Shown one piece after another: positions 42,601 through 54,179 of a stretch of DNA of 64,000 nt. Each line of letters starts with the position of its first letter. Position 1 is the first letter of the stretch. The position numbers and the translations under genes are program-made. This stretch comes from Notamacropus eugenii (Eukaryota > Chordata > Mammalia > Diprotodontia > Macropodidae). The stretch spans positions 54,601,228 through 54,665,227 of the forward strand of contig NC_092875.1 in NCBI RefSeq assembly GCF_028372415.1. Reading direction: 5' to 3'. The notes below the pieces were generated by a model, which saw nothing but the letters and a program-made list of their open reading frames with translations, was not told the DNA's origin and made no database searches.

Positions 42601-43670
42601 AAACCAAAAAAACATGCATCCAGCTCCAATTTCAGTAAGCTGGCCTTCATTTGCCAGCTTTGTTTCACTCAGGGCTGCTATTTAGCTGTGATACCTGCTG
42701 AGTTCTCTCACAACAAGAGCTGTTTGTCTTTCAGGTCTACTGGATTTCATGTTGTTCATAAGCCTGCTCACATTCCATGCATGCAGTGTTGGTGAGTGGA
42801 ATCATCTTTGAAAAAGTTTTTGTACTTTTTTTTTGTGCTTAGACCACAGGGTATAATCCCCACCTGCCTCAGTAAGCAGGCCAGGGTTAGGTGAAGGAGA
42901 CAATTTTTAGGGCACCTTTTCTAGCTCCTTCCTCACACCAGGAGGTAAGCCTTTAAAAAGACTACTCAGATACCCAGGGGGCTGCCAAATCCCACTGCTA
43001 TGGGTCGGTGACCCAATCGCCTGTGCTGCCTGTGTGCAGGGTTGTGACTACAGCTCCCCGCACCTGCTGCTTAGTCATTTGCCTGTAGCCAGAGAACTTT
43101 AAGATAGGTAAAAATTCTAATGCGGTATGAGTAATATCTTTTGATTCATGCATAAATTAGATTTAATTGAGGCAGAGTTGTACGAACCTGTCAGCCTCAC
43201 ACTCTCTTCAAGAATCAATGAAGTCCAGTGGCAAGACAAAGTCAAGACAACTGGTGATGGTTAAGGATGTAGTGGTTGACCTTGATGTCTTCTGTGTCTA
43301 ATCAAGCTCTAAGTACTCCACAGCGCCTACTTCAATCTCCTTCATGACCGTTGGAACACATTGTTCTCCATCTGCCCATCACACCAGGGGAAGTCTTTAC
43401 ATGCTTAGGGTGGACACCCCCCACAACTCACCATGGGTCTGAGACCCCTCGGTTACCCTCAACCTGTTTAATCCCATGTGCTGAAACAGTTTATTAGGAT
43501 GTGGCCACTGAGCATGCTAGTTTCTTGGAGTCACGGGTCCAAGTAGGATGGTAGGTGGACACCAAAGGTAGGTGAGTAGCTCAGCAGCCCACACATCAGA
43601 GGTTCTAGTCTTCCCTGAACACACCCTACACCCCACCTAGAACAATAATACTTGTCCCAACATACCTTGA
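39690..43670 (-). mobile_element. RTE-clade LINE, about 4 kb, coding region broken
   Basis: The - strand carries, in order from 43.6 to 39.7 kb: a non-coding 5' part; endonuclease remnants with the LGDFNAKVG motif (about 42330); the inter-domain region (41615-41226, 'LSADGATLISVKDMILERWAEHF'); reverse transcriptase remnants (40900-40661, 'FPVTNGVKQRYVLAS', consensus GVKQGCVLAP); a post-RT region (40476-40291, 'DLSSILSRVVHIDDKVDAC'); and a C-terminal CPTCGRAF zinc-knuckle segment (39914-39705). The pieces sit in different frames with stops, so it is dead. The 3' UTR is short or missing. It lies inside the provirus, so it is younger. Confidence 0.8.
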
Positions 43671-46559
43671 GCTAACCTAATAATAACAGTTATGAAATCA
43701 GTAAGGTGTTAGATGATTTTTGGTGAATGCATTTTATTTTATTAAGATTGTAAACTCTCAATTGTTTTATCTGGTAAGATGTGTGAGACTTGCTTTTTGA
43801 CATGGTGAAAAGTTTCTTTGAGCTTTGCTGGTGATATGGTATGAGATTTTATAATGCTTGAATCTGAGAGGCGGAAGAACTAGCTTCACAACCAGCTAGA
43901 ATGAGTAAGTCTACAAATCAGCTTGTAATTAAGAAAGTAAGTTCCACCAACGTTTATTTAGCTATATTAAAGTCTTAACTTAGAAAAAGGAAAAGTGTGG
44001 GTTTTCACACTACAGGAGAGATGTATAACAAGGAAAAGAAGGCTTGAATATGCAATCTTTAGAGAAGCAAACGCCCTTCCCTAATATGTTTACATTCTTG
44101 GATGGCTCTGAAGGGGAAGAGAGCTATGGAGTTGAGAATTCCATTATCCCTTCCACTTCCCCAGAGCTAGAAGCATGGCACCCCCTCGATCTGGAAAATC
44201 TGTGTAAAAGTTGTTGGCCCCCTCTTCATACTCGAGAAGTCTGAATTATTACGGCATTAAAAGATAAAATATATTGATCTTATACAACATTATCCATATA
44301 CTTTATGCATTTCTGAGTTTCTAAACTTTTTCAGTGTCATATGAGGCTTCCACAAAACTCCCTCCAAATTCCCATTTAATTTCTTATGCTGACCCAAGAT
44401 ATATTGAAACTTTGATGGGGAAAGTTTCATGTGGAACAAGCCTGGTTTACTTAATCTTTGTTAATTATTTGTCTTTTACGTGAGATTTTAAAGTACTACT
44501 AAAGGCTTGGTCCAAGAAAAACTAAGCTGAACGGCATCTAGATAGAATCAAAACACGGGCATCTAAGGAAAACAGATCTTGCCAAGGTTATCAGGTATAT
44601 TGAAAGCCTGCTGGACTTGGAGACTTAGAGGCTTCATGGAGTCCCAGATAGAGAAGTGATCTTAAAGCCTAGAATACTGGGGGTTCAAACCTCATCTTTG
44701 AGACACTTCCCTTAGCATAATGACTGTGACCCTGGGCAAATCGCTTGGCCTCTCAGTGTAAATAGCAGGAAAATTTCAGGGAAAAGAAATCTGAAAACTG
44801 GAGGCTTCCTTAATAGGCCCAGGAAACTTTTGTCTCACTTGGCACAGGTGCTATATTTGACAGTTTTTCTCAATAACCCTATTGAACAGTTTCTTTAATC
44901 TAAAGCCATATATCTAAATTTCTGAGGAAAAAATTCAGATATGGAGCTCTAAGGGATTTGGGTGTAAGTCTGTATTTGTGTGAAAAAGCTTTTGGTCTCC
45001 TACCCTTTGATACACTTGAAAGACTGTCACATGTTTCACTTTTTTTATGCCAACATGTTTATTCTTTTCATTATGGTAAAATTGGCTGTTGTTCAAAACC
45101 TCATTGGTTCTACCAATGTGCAGTCCATGGATAATAAGGGAAAACGCACAGTTGTACTGAAGTCTGCAACCACCTACAACTTAATACCCTCTAGTCTGTT
45201 TGGACATTTGACATTTAATACACATTAAATACCAAATTAAATTAATTATTACGTATTATATACACACTAAATACTAAATCAAATTAAATATTAAATTAAT
45301 ACGTATGTGTTTGCACCATGTGGCTTATGCATCAGCAACATATGGGAGTTACTTTTAAAATTGGTCCATACACCAAAGAGGATGAAAATGATGATTAACA
45401 TTCACCTATTTTTCCTATAAATTTTGGTTAGGTATGATGGCAGAGCCATCAGAGTTGAGAGATTTCTCATGACCCAGACTTAGTGGAACTGAAGAACTAG
45501 ATTGAGTCAAACACTTCCAGGAAGGCTGTCTTTGTTGGAAGCATACAGTTGTTAGCCAGAGTTAAACTGCGCAGTGGGAGGACCTTAACCTGTCACCCAC
45601 ACCATGAAGATAGGGACTGAGAGAGGGAACAGAGGGAAAGTGGTTTATCAGATGTATGCAAAGAGATCTCCGAGGAAGTCAATCAATAAAGATGTGGGGC
45701 TAATTAATTTCACCTGTAATGAAGTACTGCAAGGCTAAAAAGCACTCTAGAAATTTACATGTGTTGATATTTTTGAGAGTACTTTACATAAATTGTCTTT
45801 TCTTTTTATCTAGCTTGGTGCACTGGTGTTTATCATTGTGAGTGGAAACAGGTTTCTAACAACCTGGAACTTTAATGTTTGAGCTGTTTCCAATGACGGG
45901 GGCAGAGAATAGCAAGTCAGCTTGAGTTGAAAACATTTTTTTAAGCCAATCAAGTGACTTTGTAACAAAATCAATGAATAATATCCTTTTGATTTAATTA
46001 TTACATGCTATTGAAGTATTACATATGCTAATAATGGTGTTATTTTCAGTCTTTTTTTTGGCATTTTTAAAATTTTACATTAAATACAAAATGAGGAAAA
46101 AAATATCACCATGCACAAAGCAGACCGTAAGAGAGGATTCAATATAAAGTAATACATTTCCATTTCAAGAAAACCTACATAGTAAAGAGCCATAGGGTTT
46201 GAGCTAACTTTCATTATTAACCTGGTTATTGGCAAAGTAAATTTAAAATTGTGTTAAGACCAATATCACAGAAGATTTTTAGCAGAGAAGAGGATCTCTC
46301 CAAGGGACCTGAACCAGAGAACTGCTCTGAGACCACACCCAAACCACAGAACTGCATCAGATGTTTCCAGAGGAGCAGAAGGTTGTATGGTTTGAGACTT
46401 ATGAAATGCACAATTTTACTACTGTTTCCTTTTTCCTTTTGCGTCTTTTTTCTGTAAGTTTTACTTATCAAAGCAACACTCTGCCTCATTTCTTACTTAG
46501 CGTTACTCACTGAATGGGCATCGCTTCAGTCAAACTGAGGCCTGTTAAAGATCTTAACT
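43671..46559 (+). other. Provirus interior, segment 3
   Basis: AT-rich, about 2.9 kb, with no recognisable retroviral domain. Contains a 66-codon frame (44044-44244) and an 82-codon frame (44980-45228) of unknown nature, a MIR-like SINE fragment (about 44625-44765) and AT repeats at 45215-45305. Confidence 0.4.
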
Positions 46560-46748
46560 TAAAAAGACCGAGGTCTCCCACTGCATCCTGGGTCACCTCC
46601 AGTCATCCTGATCTATAGTTTGCCATTGGAGAAAGTGAGGCTGGTAACTTTGCATAGCCCTCCTTCACTTAAATCCAATTCAACTGCATGTCGTAGCATC
46701 ACCTCCCTGATGTCATGGTCCTCTTACAAAACGAAGGACAAACAGTAA
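46560..46748 (+). repeat. RTE-type SINE 3' tail
   Basis: 'ctgcatcctgggtcacctccagtcatcctgatctatag', 'gtgaggctggtaactttgcatagccctcc' and 'gatgtcatggtcctcttacaaaacgaaggacaaac' equal the tail half of the SINE at 63645-63950. Confidence 0.8.
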
Positions 46749-46789
46749 CATAACAATGACTTCTTGGTTTTCCTTCATTCTCTGCTGTA

Positions 46790-47940
46790 CACTTTTTACT
46801 TTATTTTTTTCCTCTCCATACCATCCCCCACCTTAAAGAAGGCTACAATTAAGCATGGAGATATATAGGTATATATATATATACATACACACACATATAT
46901 GTATATATATGTATATATAATATATACATATATGTGCATATGCATAGATATCTATGAACATAGACATACACACACACACATATATGACTGCACAATACTT
47001 ATTTCCTCCTATCATGTTTCTCTGAAAGTGGATAAGATCTTTCTTCATAAGTCCAAGGCTTTCTTATTTTTCTAAATTAACCAGTTCATCATTTCCTATC
47101 CCACAACAATATTCCTTTCTATATTTAAATAGCATTTTCCTTCATAAGGAAGGAAGGTAAATTTGGTATTTATAATAGAATTATTTGGTTGCTCAAAGTA
47201 GTTCTTAAAACAATATTGATGTTACTGTATGCAGTGTCCTCTTGGTTCTGCTTATTTCATTCTTCCTTATTTCATGGAGGTCTCTTCATGCTTTTTCTAA
47301 AGTCATTGAGCTCATCATTTCTTATAGCAGAGCAATATTCCATTATGAACATATGCCACAATTTGTTTAGCTATTCCCCAACTGATAAGCATCCCCACAA
47401 TTTCCAGTTCTTTGCCACCACAAAGAAAGCTGCTATGAATATTTTAGAACATGTAGGTTCTTTTCCATTTTTCCAACTCCTTTTGGAAAACAGATTTAAT
47501 AACAGTATGACTGGATATGGGTAGTTTAATAACTCTTTGGGCATAATTCCAAGTATCTCTCCAAAATGGTTGGATCAGCTCACAGATTAATTAAGGTTCC
47601 AATTTTTCCACATGCCCTCCAACATTTGTCACTTTCCCCTTCTATCATTTTAGCCAATCCGATAAGGGTAATATATCTCAAGATTGTTTTAATTTGCATG
47701 TCTCTAATCAATAATGATTTAGAGCACTTTCTCATATGACTATAAATTGTTTTCCTTTCTTCATCAGAAAACTGTCTGTTCATATCCTTTGACCATTTAT
47801 CAACTGGGGAATGACTCACATTCTCATAGATTTTACAAAAGTTCTTTATATATTTGAGATAGGAGACCTTTGTCTGAGGAATTATCTATAAAAATTTTCC
47901 CTCCAGTTTTCTGCTTTCCTTCTGATCTTGGCTACATTTG
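46790..47940 (-). mobile_element. L1 LINE 3' region, inverted
   Basis: Antisense L1 3' text ('catcatttcttatagcagagcaatattccattatgaacatatgcc', 'ccaaaatggttggatcagctcacag', 'gaaaactgtctgttcatatcc'), preceded by an AT/CA microsatellite (46860-46985). It is a 5'-truncated copy within the provirus. Confidence 0.75.
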
Positions 47941-48182
47941 TTGTTGTTCATTCAGGTCAGACTCTCCTTGAGTTTTTTTGGAGTTTTCTTGGCAGAGATA
48001 CTGGAATGGTTTGCCATTTCCTCCTTGAGTTTATTTCATAGATGAGGAAACTTGAGGCAAATGGGTCAAGTGACCTACCCAGGATCACACAGCTAGTAAG
48101 TATCTGAAGAAAGATTTGAACTCTGGTCTTTCTGACTTCAGACATAGCACTGTATCCACAGAGCCACTTAGCTGCTCCAAAT
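47940..48182 (-). repeat. Marsupial SINE, inverted
   Basis: Begins 'ttgttgttgttcattcaggtcagactctcc' and ends 'cactgtatccacagagccacttagctgctcc', a near full-length inverted copy. Confidence 0.85.
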
Positions 48183-48194
48183 TTTGATTTCTTT

Positions 48195-48640
48195 TATGTG
48201 TTGTTAGAAGCAACACCAAGATGGTGGAGAAAAGGTGGAGACTTGCCTGAGCTCTCCCTAAAACCCTTGCAAAGAACTTTAAATAATTCTCAAAACAAAT
48301 TCTGGAGTAGTAGAACTCACAAAGGATAGAGTGAAATAATTTTCCAGCCCAAGACAGATTAAAAGATTAGCAGGAAAGGTCTATTGCACCTTGGTGAGAG
48401 TGGAGCTTAGTCCAGCACAGGCCACACCCCAGCAACCCAGCAGTAGGCCTTGGGGACAACTGAATCAGTGACAGCAGTGCAGTTTCTGGACCTCTCAGCC
48501 CACAGACAACTAACTGGTCAGAAGGAGATTACAAGGGTCCCTTTGCTGGCACCAGGGGCTGGACTCTTGCATTGCCTATACTTGGATCTGGGTTGAAGTT
48601 CTGGGTGTTTTCCTCTCTGAAAGGTAATTAAGTGCCTCTA
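48195..48640 (+). mobile_element. L1 5' UTR fragment
   Basis: 'agcaacaccaagatggtggagaaaaggtggagacttgcctgagctctccc' is the start of a marsupial L1 5' UTR, followed by 'ggtgagagtggagcttagtccagcacaggccac'. 'AAGATGG' is the YY1-type site usual at L1 starts. No ORF1 follows. Confidence 0.65.
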
Positions 48641-49754
48641 AGTCTACTCCAATACTGAAACACTTATAAACAATCCTAGCAATATATCTACCTGCCCAAG
48701 AAATTTCTGATGATCACTGTTACAATTCATTTCCAATGAAAATGTAAAACAAAAGCATATTGTACAATTAATTAAATCAAGATGGCTAATGAGATGAACT
48801 TTCACTACTGTTCTATGCACCAATGATTTAAAGGCCTCCGCCTTGTAGTTTCTAAGGTATATTACCAAAGGGATTAAGATGTAGCTTGCCACATGTTCAA
48901 AAGAATATTTTTAACAAATACTCATTAAGCACCATTCAGAATCTTTCTGCACTTTCATGTTGAGCTTGTATCAAAACTTATTTAAATCAACACTTGACAA
49001 TGGCTGGGGTATTAAATTATACATCCAAAGCTCCTGAATCATTTCTTTCCTGTGCCCTTTAATAGTGTTGGGGTCTACTGCAGTTTAACATAATGCAATA
49101 ATAAAATATTTTGATCAGTATCAAACCTTTGATTATGCCAGGGATGACATGTGCCTGTTGCAGCTAATAGCATGGGTCAGTAAGTTCTTCACTGGGTGCT
49201 TTACAATAGTTGAAAATCAAGCCCATGTAAGATATTGTGTTAGATTGTGGGATTCAGATTTAAATCATCAGCCCTCTTTTCATATGTTTGAGCAAAACCC
49301 TAAAGAGCTCCCTTAGTCATCTCCCAGAGATCACCTGCACATTTTCAGAGCTTAAGTCGGAGCCCTTCCCTTAGTCCTTCTGAACCTTCAGGTGACCCCT
49401 TTTGGAAAGTTTTCCCTTTTACCCTTTGAGGTTGTTCCTGGGTACCAGCTAGCCCCCCTTTCACCCCAAGGTGACTCCCTCTCCACCAAGATTTGTCTTC
49501 TATCCTACTGCTGGGGACTCACTCAAAACTTTTGAGACCTTACCCATCTTGTTTCTTGGTCATTTTCTAGTGATCCAACTCCAGACTGGTCTACTTTACA
49601 GCTAGAACCTAGAAACTGACTATTGGAAAAGGATACCCACAGCCCAGGTAGAAAGGATCCTACTGAGTACTCTTAACCAATCTGTTGAAAACTGGATATA
49701 TCTCTCATCTAAAGAGGGTCCCAACTCCAGAGAGGACAAACCAGGCCACTTGTT
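48641..49754 (+). other. Provirus interior, segment 4
   Basis: No retroviral protein similarity was recognised. The sequence from 49260 is more GC-rich but all frames are interrupted. Confidence 0.4.
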
Positions 49755-49990
49755 GTGTCTGTCCTTCGTTCTTCAAGAAGACCATGACATCAAGTTGATG
49801 ACATGACTTGTAGTTGACTTTGATTTGGGGGGGGGGGGGGGGGCGCTGTACACAGTCACCAACCTCACTTTCTCTCCTGAGTCATCTAGGTCCAGTGGCC
49901 TGATATTCATCAAGATTACTAGAGATGGCCCAGGATTCAATATGAGACCTTGGCCATTTAAGGCTAAGATCTTATCAGATTCTCAGTTTG
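49755..49990 (-). repeat. RTE-type SINE tail, inverted, with a G homopolymer
   Basis: 'tgtctgtccttcgttcttcaagaagaccatgacatc...aagattactagagatggcccaggattc' is the inverted SINE tail. It contains a run of about 18 G at 49826-49843. Confidence 0.75.
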
Positions 49991-50676
49991 AGTGAGATAA
50001 CACCATTCAACGAATAGACTTCTTTAAGTAGTTACTCAAGGGATGGCTCCTTTTAATAAAAGAAAAAAAAATCAAACCAGGAGGGAAGACCCTCAGAGTT
50101 CCTGGGTAAAAGAGAAGCAGTTACTATTTAGTAATTACTAGGTACCGGTCCACTACTGGTGATTTCAAACTCCATCTGACCATCTGACTGAAATGCTCTC
50201 AGAAACCAGATATGAGAAGTCTGAGTTCTAAGATATGATGGGCTGATTAAATGAACAGTAGGAGTGAGTTCCCCTTCCCTTTCTCTTCTTTCTCACATGC
50301 TGCCATTCTTTGCGAGGTCTCCTTCTCCCCAACAGCTCCTATCAATGTGCTGGTCAATCTCTTTTCCTTTTCCCCTCACACTATTCCCATCACGGTGAGT
50401 CTCCATAGTTTAAAACTCTTTCCGATCCTACCACCTCCCTCCTTGGTGGACCTTTTCCCAGTTGGCTTGCTTTTAGCCTTGGGAATATTCCCCTTCTTTT
50501 TCAGAGACTACTGGCTCTCCTTGTCTGTACCTTGCTCCTTTTGGGGGGCAGGGAACTAAGTGTTGCCTATGCATACCTTCTCAAATTGGGGTGCATGTTA
50601 CTGATACAGTCATGCTACAGAAGCTCATAGAAGTGCTCAGTGCCTCCCTTGGTCACGGACAGAATTAGATCTGATC
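49991..50676 (+). other. Provirus interior, segment 5, up to the polypurine tract
   Basis: Pyrimidine-rich in part. A 102-codon open frame (50251-50559, +) starts ATG AAC AGT and is hydrophobic near its end, but I recognise no family. It could be a remnant of retroviral 3' coding sequence. Confidence 0.35.
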
Positions 50677-50691
50677 AAGAAAGGGGGAAGA
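50677..50691 (+). other. Polypurine tract of the provirus
   Basis: AAGAAAGGGGGAAGA directly precedes the 3' LTR (50693), the position required for plus-strand priming. It argues that the right LTR is not a solo LTR. Confidence 0.7.
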
Positions 50692-50692
50692 C

Positions 50693-51033
50693 TGAATAGA
50701 TATGACTAAGAAGTGACCTGGACTGATCCCAGAACTTCAAATTCCCTGAGGGCAATTGAAACCAGTTTAAAAAAAGAAAGAAAGGAGACCCTGTTTCCAC
50801 TCCCCAGACTCCCCCAGCCATCTCTATGGACTTTCTGTTATTATGTAAAACAACAGCTTCCCAAGGCTGTGGCTCCCATGAGACCCTCCCTCCCTGTGGA
50901 AATGTATTTAACCCTGTCCCTCCTCTGGCCCTCTTGGGCATTCGTGCGGTGGCCCTGAATTGAAATTTCCTTGTCTCTCTTAAAGATCCAAATTTTTTGC
51001 TACTTTGGTAGTAATCTTTATTTCATGTTGACA
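50693..51033 (+). repeat. 3' LTR of the ERV-L-like provirus
   Basis: Aligns with 36817-37191: TGAATA start, 'ctgatcccaga.ct.caaatt', 'ccccagactcccccag', 'aatgtatttaaccctg.ccc', 'ctactttggtagta', GACA end. Several short deletions relative to the 5' copy. Confidence 0.75.
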
Positions 51034-51207
51034 AGTGATTTGCCATTTCCTTCTCTAGTTCATTTTACAGATGAGGAAACTGAGCCAAACAGAGTTAAGT
51101 GACTTGCCCAGAGTCACACAGCTAGTCAGATCAGACTAGAACTCAGAATGATAACTCTTCCCAACTTTAGGCCCAGCACTCTATGCACTGTGCCACCTAG
51201 CAGCCCC
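51034..51207 (-). repeat. SINE, half adjoining the 3' LTR
   Basis: Starts 'agtgatttgccatttccttctctagttcattttacagatgagg' and ends 'cagcactctatgcactgtgccacctagcagcccc'. This is the head half of the SINE whose tail half is at 36726-36816. Confidence 0.85.
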
Positions 51208-51259
51208 CATCACAAAGTAATTTGGTCTTTTCTCCGTGGCCTTCTAGAGCAGGAAGCAG

Positions 51260-51570
51260 TGGTCCTATATCTTATTTGAGCTTCTCCTTCCTCCAGTATA
51301 GCTAAAAGTATAGGCATTCCTTGACAGCCTTAGTTCATTCTGAACTTTAACACTCCATTATGACCCCTCAGCACTTCCTGGTTATTTCCAAACTAGGCTG
51401 CCTTCCAGGTAGCCTGATCTCCCCCTTTTAGACTCAGTTTCCTTTGTGTATTGCCTTTCCCTATTAGATTATAAACTCCTTGAGGACAAGCACTGTCTTG
51501 TTTGTTTGTGTTTGTTCTTGATGCTAAGCACAGTGACGGGTTCATGGTAAGTGATTAATAGATGTCTTTT
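51260..51570 (+). mobile_element. L2 LINE 3' end
   Basis: 'cttgttcattctgaactttaac'-like text, then 'agattataaactccttgaggacaagcactgtc' and 'gctaagcacagtgacgggttcatggtaagtgattaatag'. Confidence 0.65.
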
Positions 51571-54179
51571 TCATTTACTCATCCATTCAAGAACCCAGGG
51601 GAGTCGCAGAAGCCCAGCTCTGCTGAGAGAATGAGAACATGAGACCAGTGTGTTGGGCACATTGCCACTGATGCTGCCCAGGGGTGAAACCCTGGGAAAA
51701 GACCATAACTGAGCCTACCAGGTAGGGGCTCCATCTGAACTATAATAACATATTATAGCTTCCCCAAAGCAGAGAAGAAACCGAATGCCTCTATGTAGTC
51801 CAGATTCTAAATCATTCTAAAGAGAATGAGCCAAGGTTTTTCTAGTGGGAGGAGGCTTGGTAAGTGAGCAGGAGTTAGCCGATCTAAGCAAGCATCCTCA
51901 GGCAATTTTCCTTCCATCATCACTTCTGACGAAGGTTTAATGAAGTCCATTCCCAGAGGAAGACTGAAGTTGTTGACCAAGGAGAAAAGTCTAGTCCACT
52001 GGGATGCCCCTTGGGAAGAGTGACTCCACCCAAGTGAGGGTGAAGAGGAGAGAGGGGATAAAGGAGAGAGGAAAGAGGAGACCCAGGCTGTTTCTCCTTC
52101 TCAGACAAACACCTCCAATCCTCTACAAGAATCAGAAAATCAGGCCACGAACAAACTTTTGCACTTTTGGTCTTTGTAGGAGCTCTTAACCATAGAAGAC
52201 AGTTTCTTAGAAGTCCTACTAAGGCCTCTATGAGAACAAGGCCAAAGTTAGACACAGAATCACTCAGATACTATCTCCACTTCTCTTTCTCCCTCCTTCC
52301 TCTGTCCTGAAAATAGATTTTAGAGCAGAGGCAACAGAGAACATCTTGTTTCTCTTCTAGTAATCACCCTGGAGGCCCTGAAGAGCTGGAAAGCATTCCT
52401 AACGTAAGTCAAAGATGGGACTTTTCCCTTTACAAATGGAGAAGGCCAGAAAGCCATCTTCGGAGCTAGTACATTATTTCTCCAATCTGAATGCAGACTT
52501 AGAAGACCAATACATCCTTCTCATATCTAGTGAGCTGTAAAAAAATAAAAATAAATGTACCTCATTTGGACACACATGGCTTGAGTATGAATTTTCTCCT
52601 TTTACCCTCTCCCCCTTCCAGTAGACATTGGTTTATCATATAATCACTCAGAGAGGCCTTTGCTACCAAATGTAAAAACTGAAAAAGGTAGGAGAAACTG
52701 ATTTAAAACTCACTTTAAAACTCCTTCAACTTACACACATAAACCTCATTCAAATTGCTACAGTGACACAAAAATGCAAATAGAAAGAACAAAATCTACA
52801 AAACAAGTTACATAAGGAGTATTGCAAAATTACAAAGAACAAGTGTGGGTCCCCAAAAAAACCATCTGAGAGAAAACTTGCCACTCCTTTGCAGGGATAG
52901 GGGGGTGGGTCAATGGCTGTGGAACATTGCATTTAATATTGGGGGTTTTTTTCCTCAATATGTTGATTAACTTTGTTGTGTTTTTTTATCCTCTTTCTTT
53001 TAAAAAATTCTTTATTAGAAGAGATATTTCTCTGAGAGAGAAAAGAGGGAGGGATATAGGGGGAATTTAAGAAAAAGTAAAAAAAAAATTAATTAAAATG
53101 TATTATTGTATGTATTATTAAAAAGTTGCGGCAAATGACTTTAATTTAGTTGCTAGCTCCCTGTTAGTTGATTTCACTGTCTTTTCTAATGCAAAGGCCA
53201 TTATCCTTGATGGAAGAAAGCTCAAACAAGACTTGAACAGTTCTGTCTTCTCTCTGTGGTCCATCCTGAGTAGTGGGCAATGGTTCTAGACCTACCCCTT
53301 TCCTCCAAGATAACTCGAAGAACCATTTTTGTCTTTAGCATTCTTTGCCAGCATCAGCTCATTCTTAGACTTAAAACTCCTGATGGCATTCTGAATAACC
53401 ATGGTTATTTCATGCTTTTATTATTTATATATTTATACATTATAATATATTTATATATTATAATATATAAATATATTTTTATATATTTATAATATTACTA
53501 TTTTTATTTTATGCTTCTGTCTTCATGCTCCATTACCAGACCTTGATTCTACCTTCTTTACTTTGGAGGAAGAAAATTAGGTTTTTTGATGAGTTCCCTG
53601 TATATCTGCATTGATCTAGTTCAACCACTCAACCATTTTGCTATTTTATTAAAAATATTTCTTTTTTCATGCTCACGTTTTCATTCTTCAAAGTTCCCTA
53701 GTCCTCCTGGATTGAATTCTCCTATAGAATCTGGGGCCATGTAATTATATCAAACTTTTCTTTGCGAACTCTTTGAAATCTACTCTCCAAAAAAATCTTG
53801 ACTACTTGTCTAACTATCTCTATCTTTGCTGTTTCACAAATTGCAAGATGGAGTGGTCTCTTTCCACCCTGGGTTCCTATCATTTTTACTTCAAAAGCCG
53901 GCTCATCCTTGTCATTCAGGATCGAGCAAGTCCAGAATATCCACTTTTTGAAGGATGAAGTTGTTGAGGCAAGCCAAGACATTTTCTGGCTTATGTTCAG
54001 TTTAGTCTTCGACAGATAAAGGGTTCTAGAAGATTTTAGATCGCTGAAGTGTCCCATCACTATGATATTGTAACTTGGTGCTAAACTTGTGTTCTTTTTT
54101 CCTCAAACTTCTCATATATTTCTTATTTCTAAGTGGTCTGTGTTAAGTTCCAATGACAATAGGATTTCTTTTTTTAAGG
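51571..54179. other. Non-genic AT-rich stretch
   Basis: No gene was recognised. Positions 53420-53505 are a nearly pure A/T block of TATAAATATA-type inverted repeats able to fold back on itself. The 112-codon frame (54060-53722, -) has no recognised similarity. Confidence 0.45.

Larger units (their letters stand above)
36817..51033 (+). mobile_element. Decayed ERV-L-like provirus, 14.2 kb with nested insertions
   Basis: Two same-orientation LTRs (36817-37191 and 50693-51033) share their starts (TGAATA), middles and ends (GACA). The left one is followed by a primer-binding site and the right one is preceded by a polypurine tract, so they are 5' and 3' LTRs of one element. The flanks are the two halves of one SINE, with AGTG at both junctions. 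The internal 13.5 kb contains later insertions (an RTE LINE, L1 pieces, SINEs). Removing them leaves about 6.5 kb, near the usual size of an ERV-L interior. I see no recognisable gag, protease, reverse transcriptase or integrase frame, so it is defective: very old, or a non-autonomous member. Confidence 0.75.

Noticed and set aside
44044..45228. Small + strand frames in the provirus interior as retroviral genes
   Set aside because: 66 and 82 codons with no motif of gag, protease, reverse transcriptase, integrase or envelope that I can identify.
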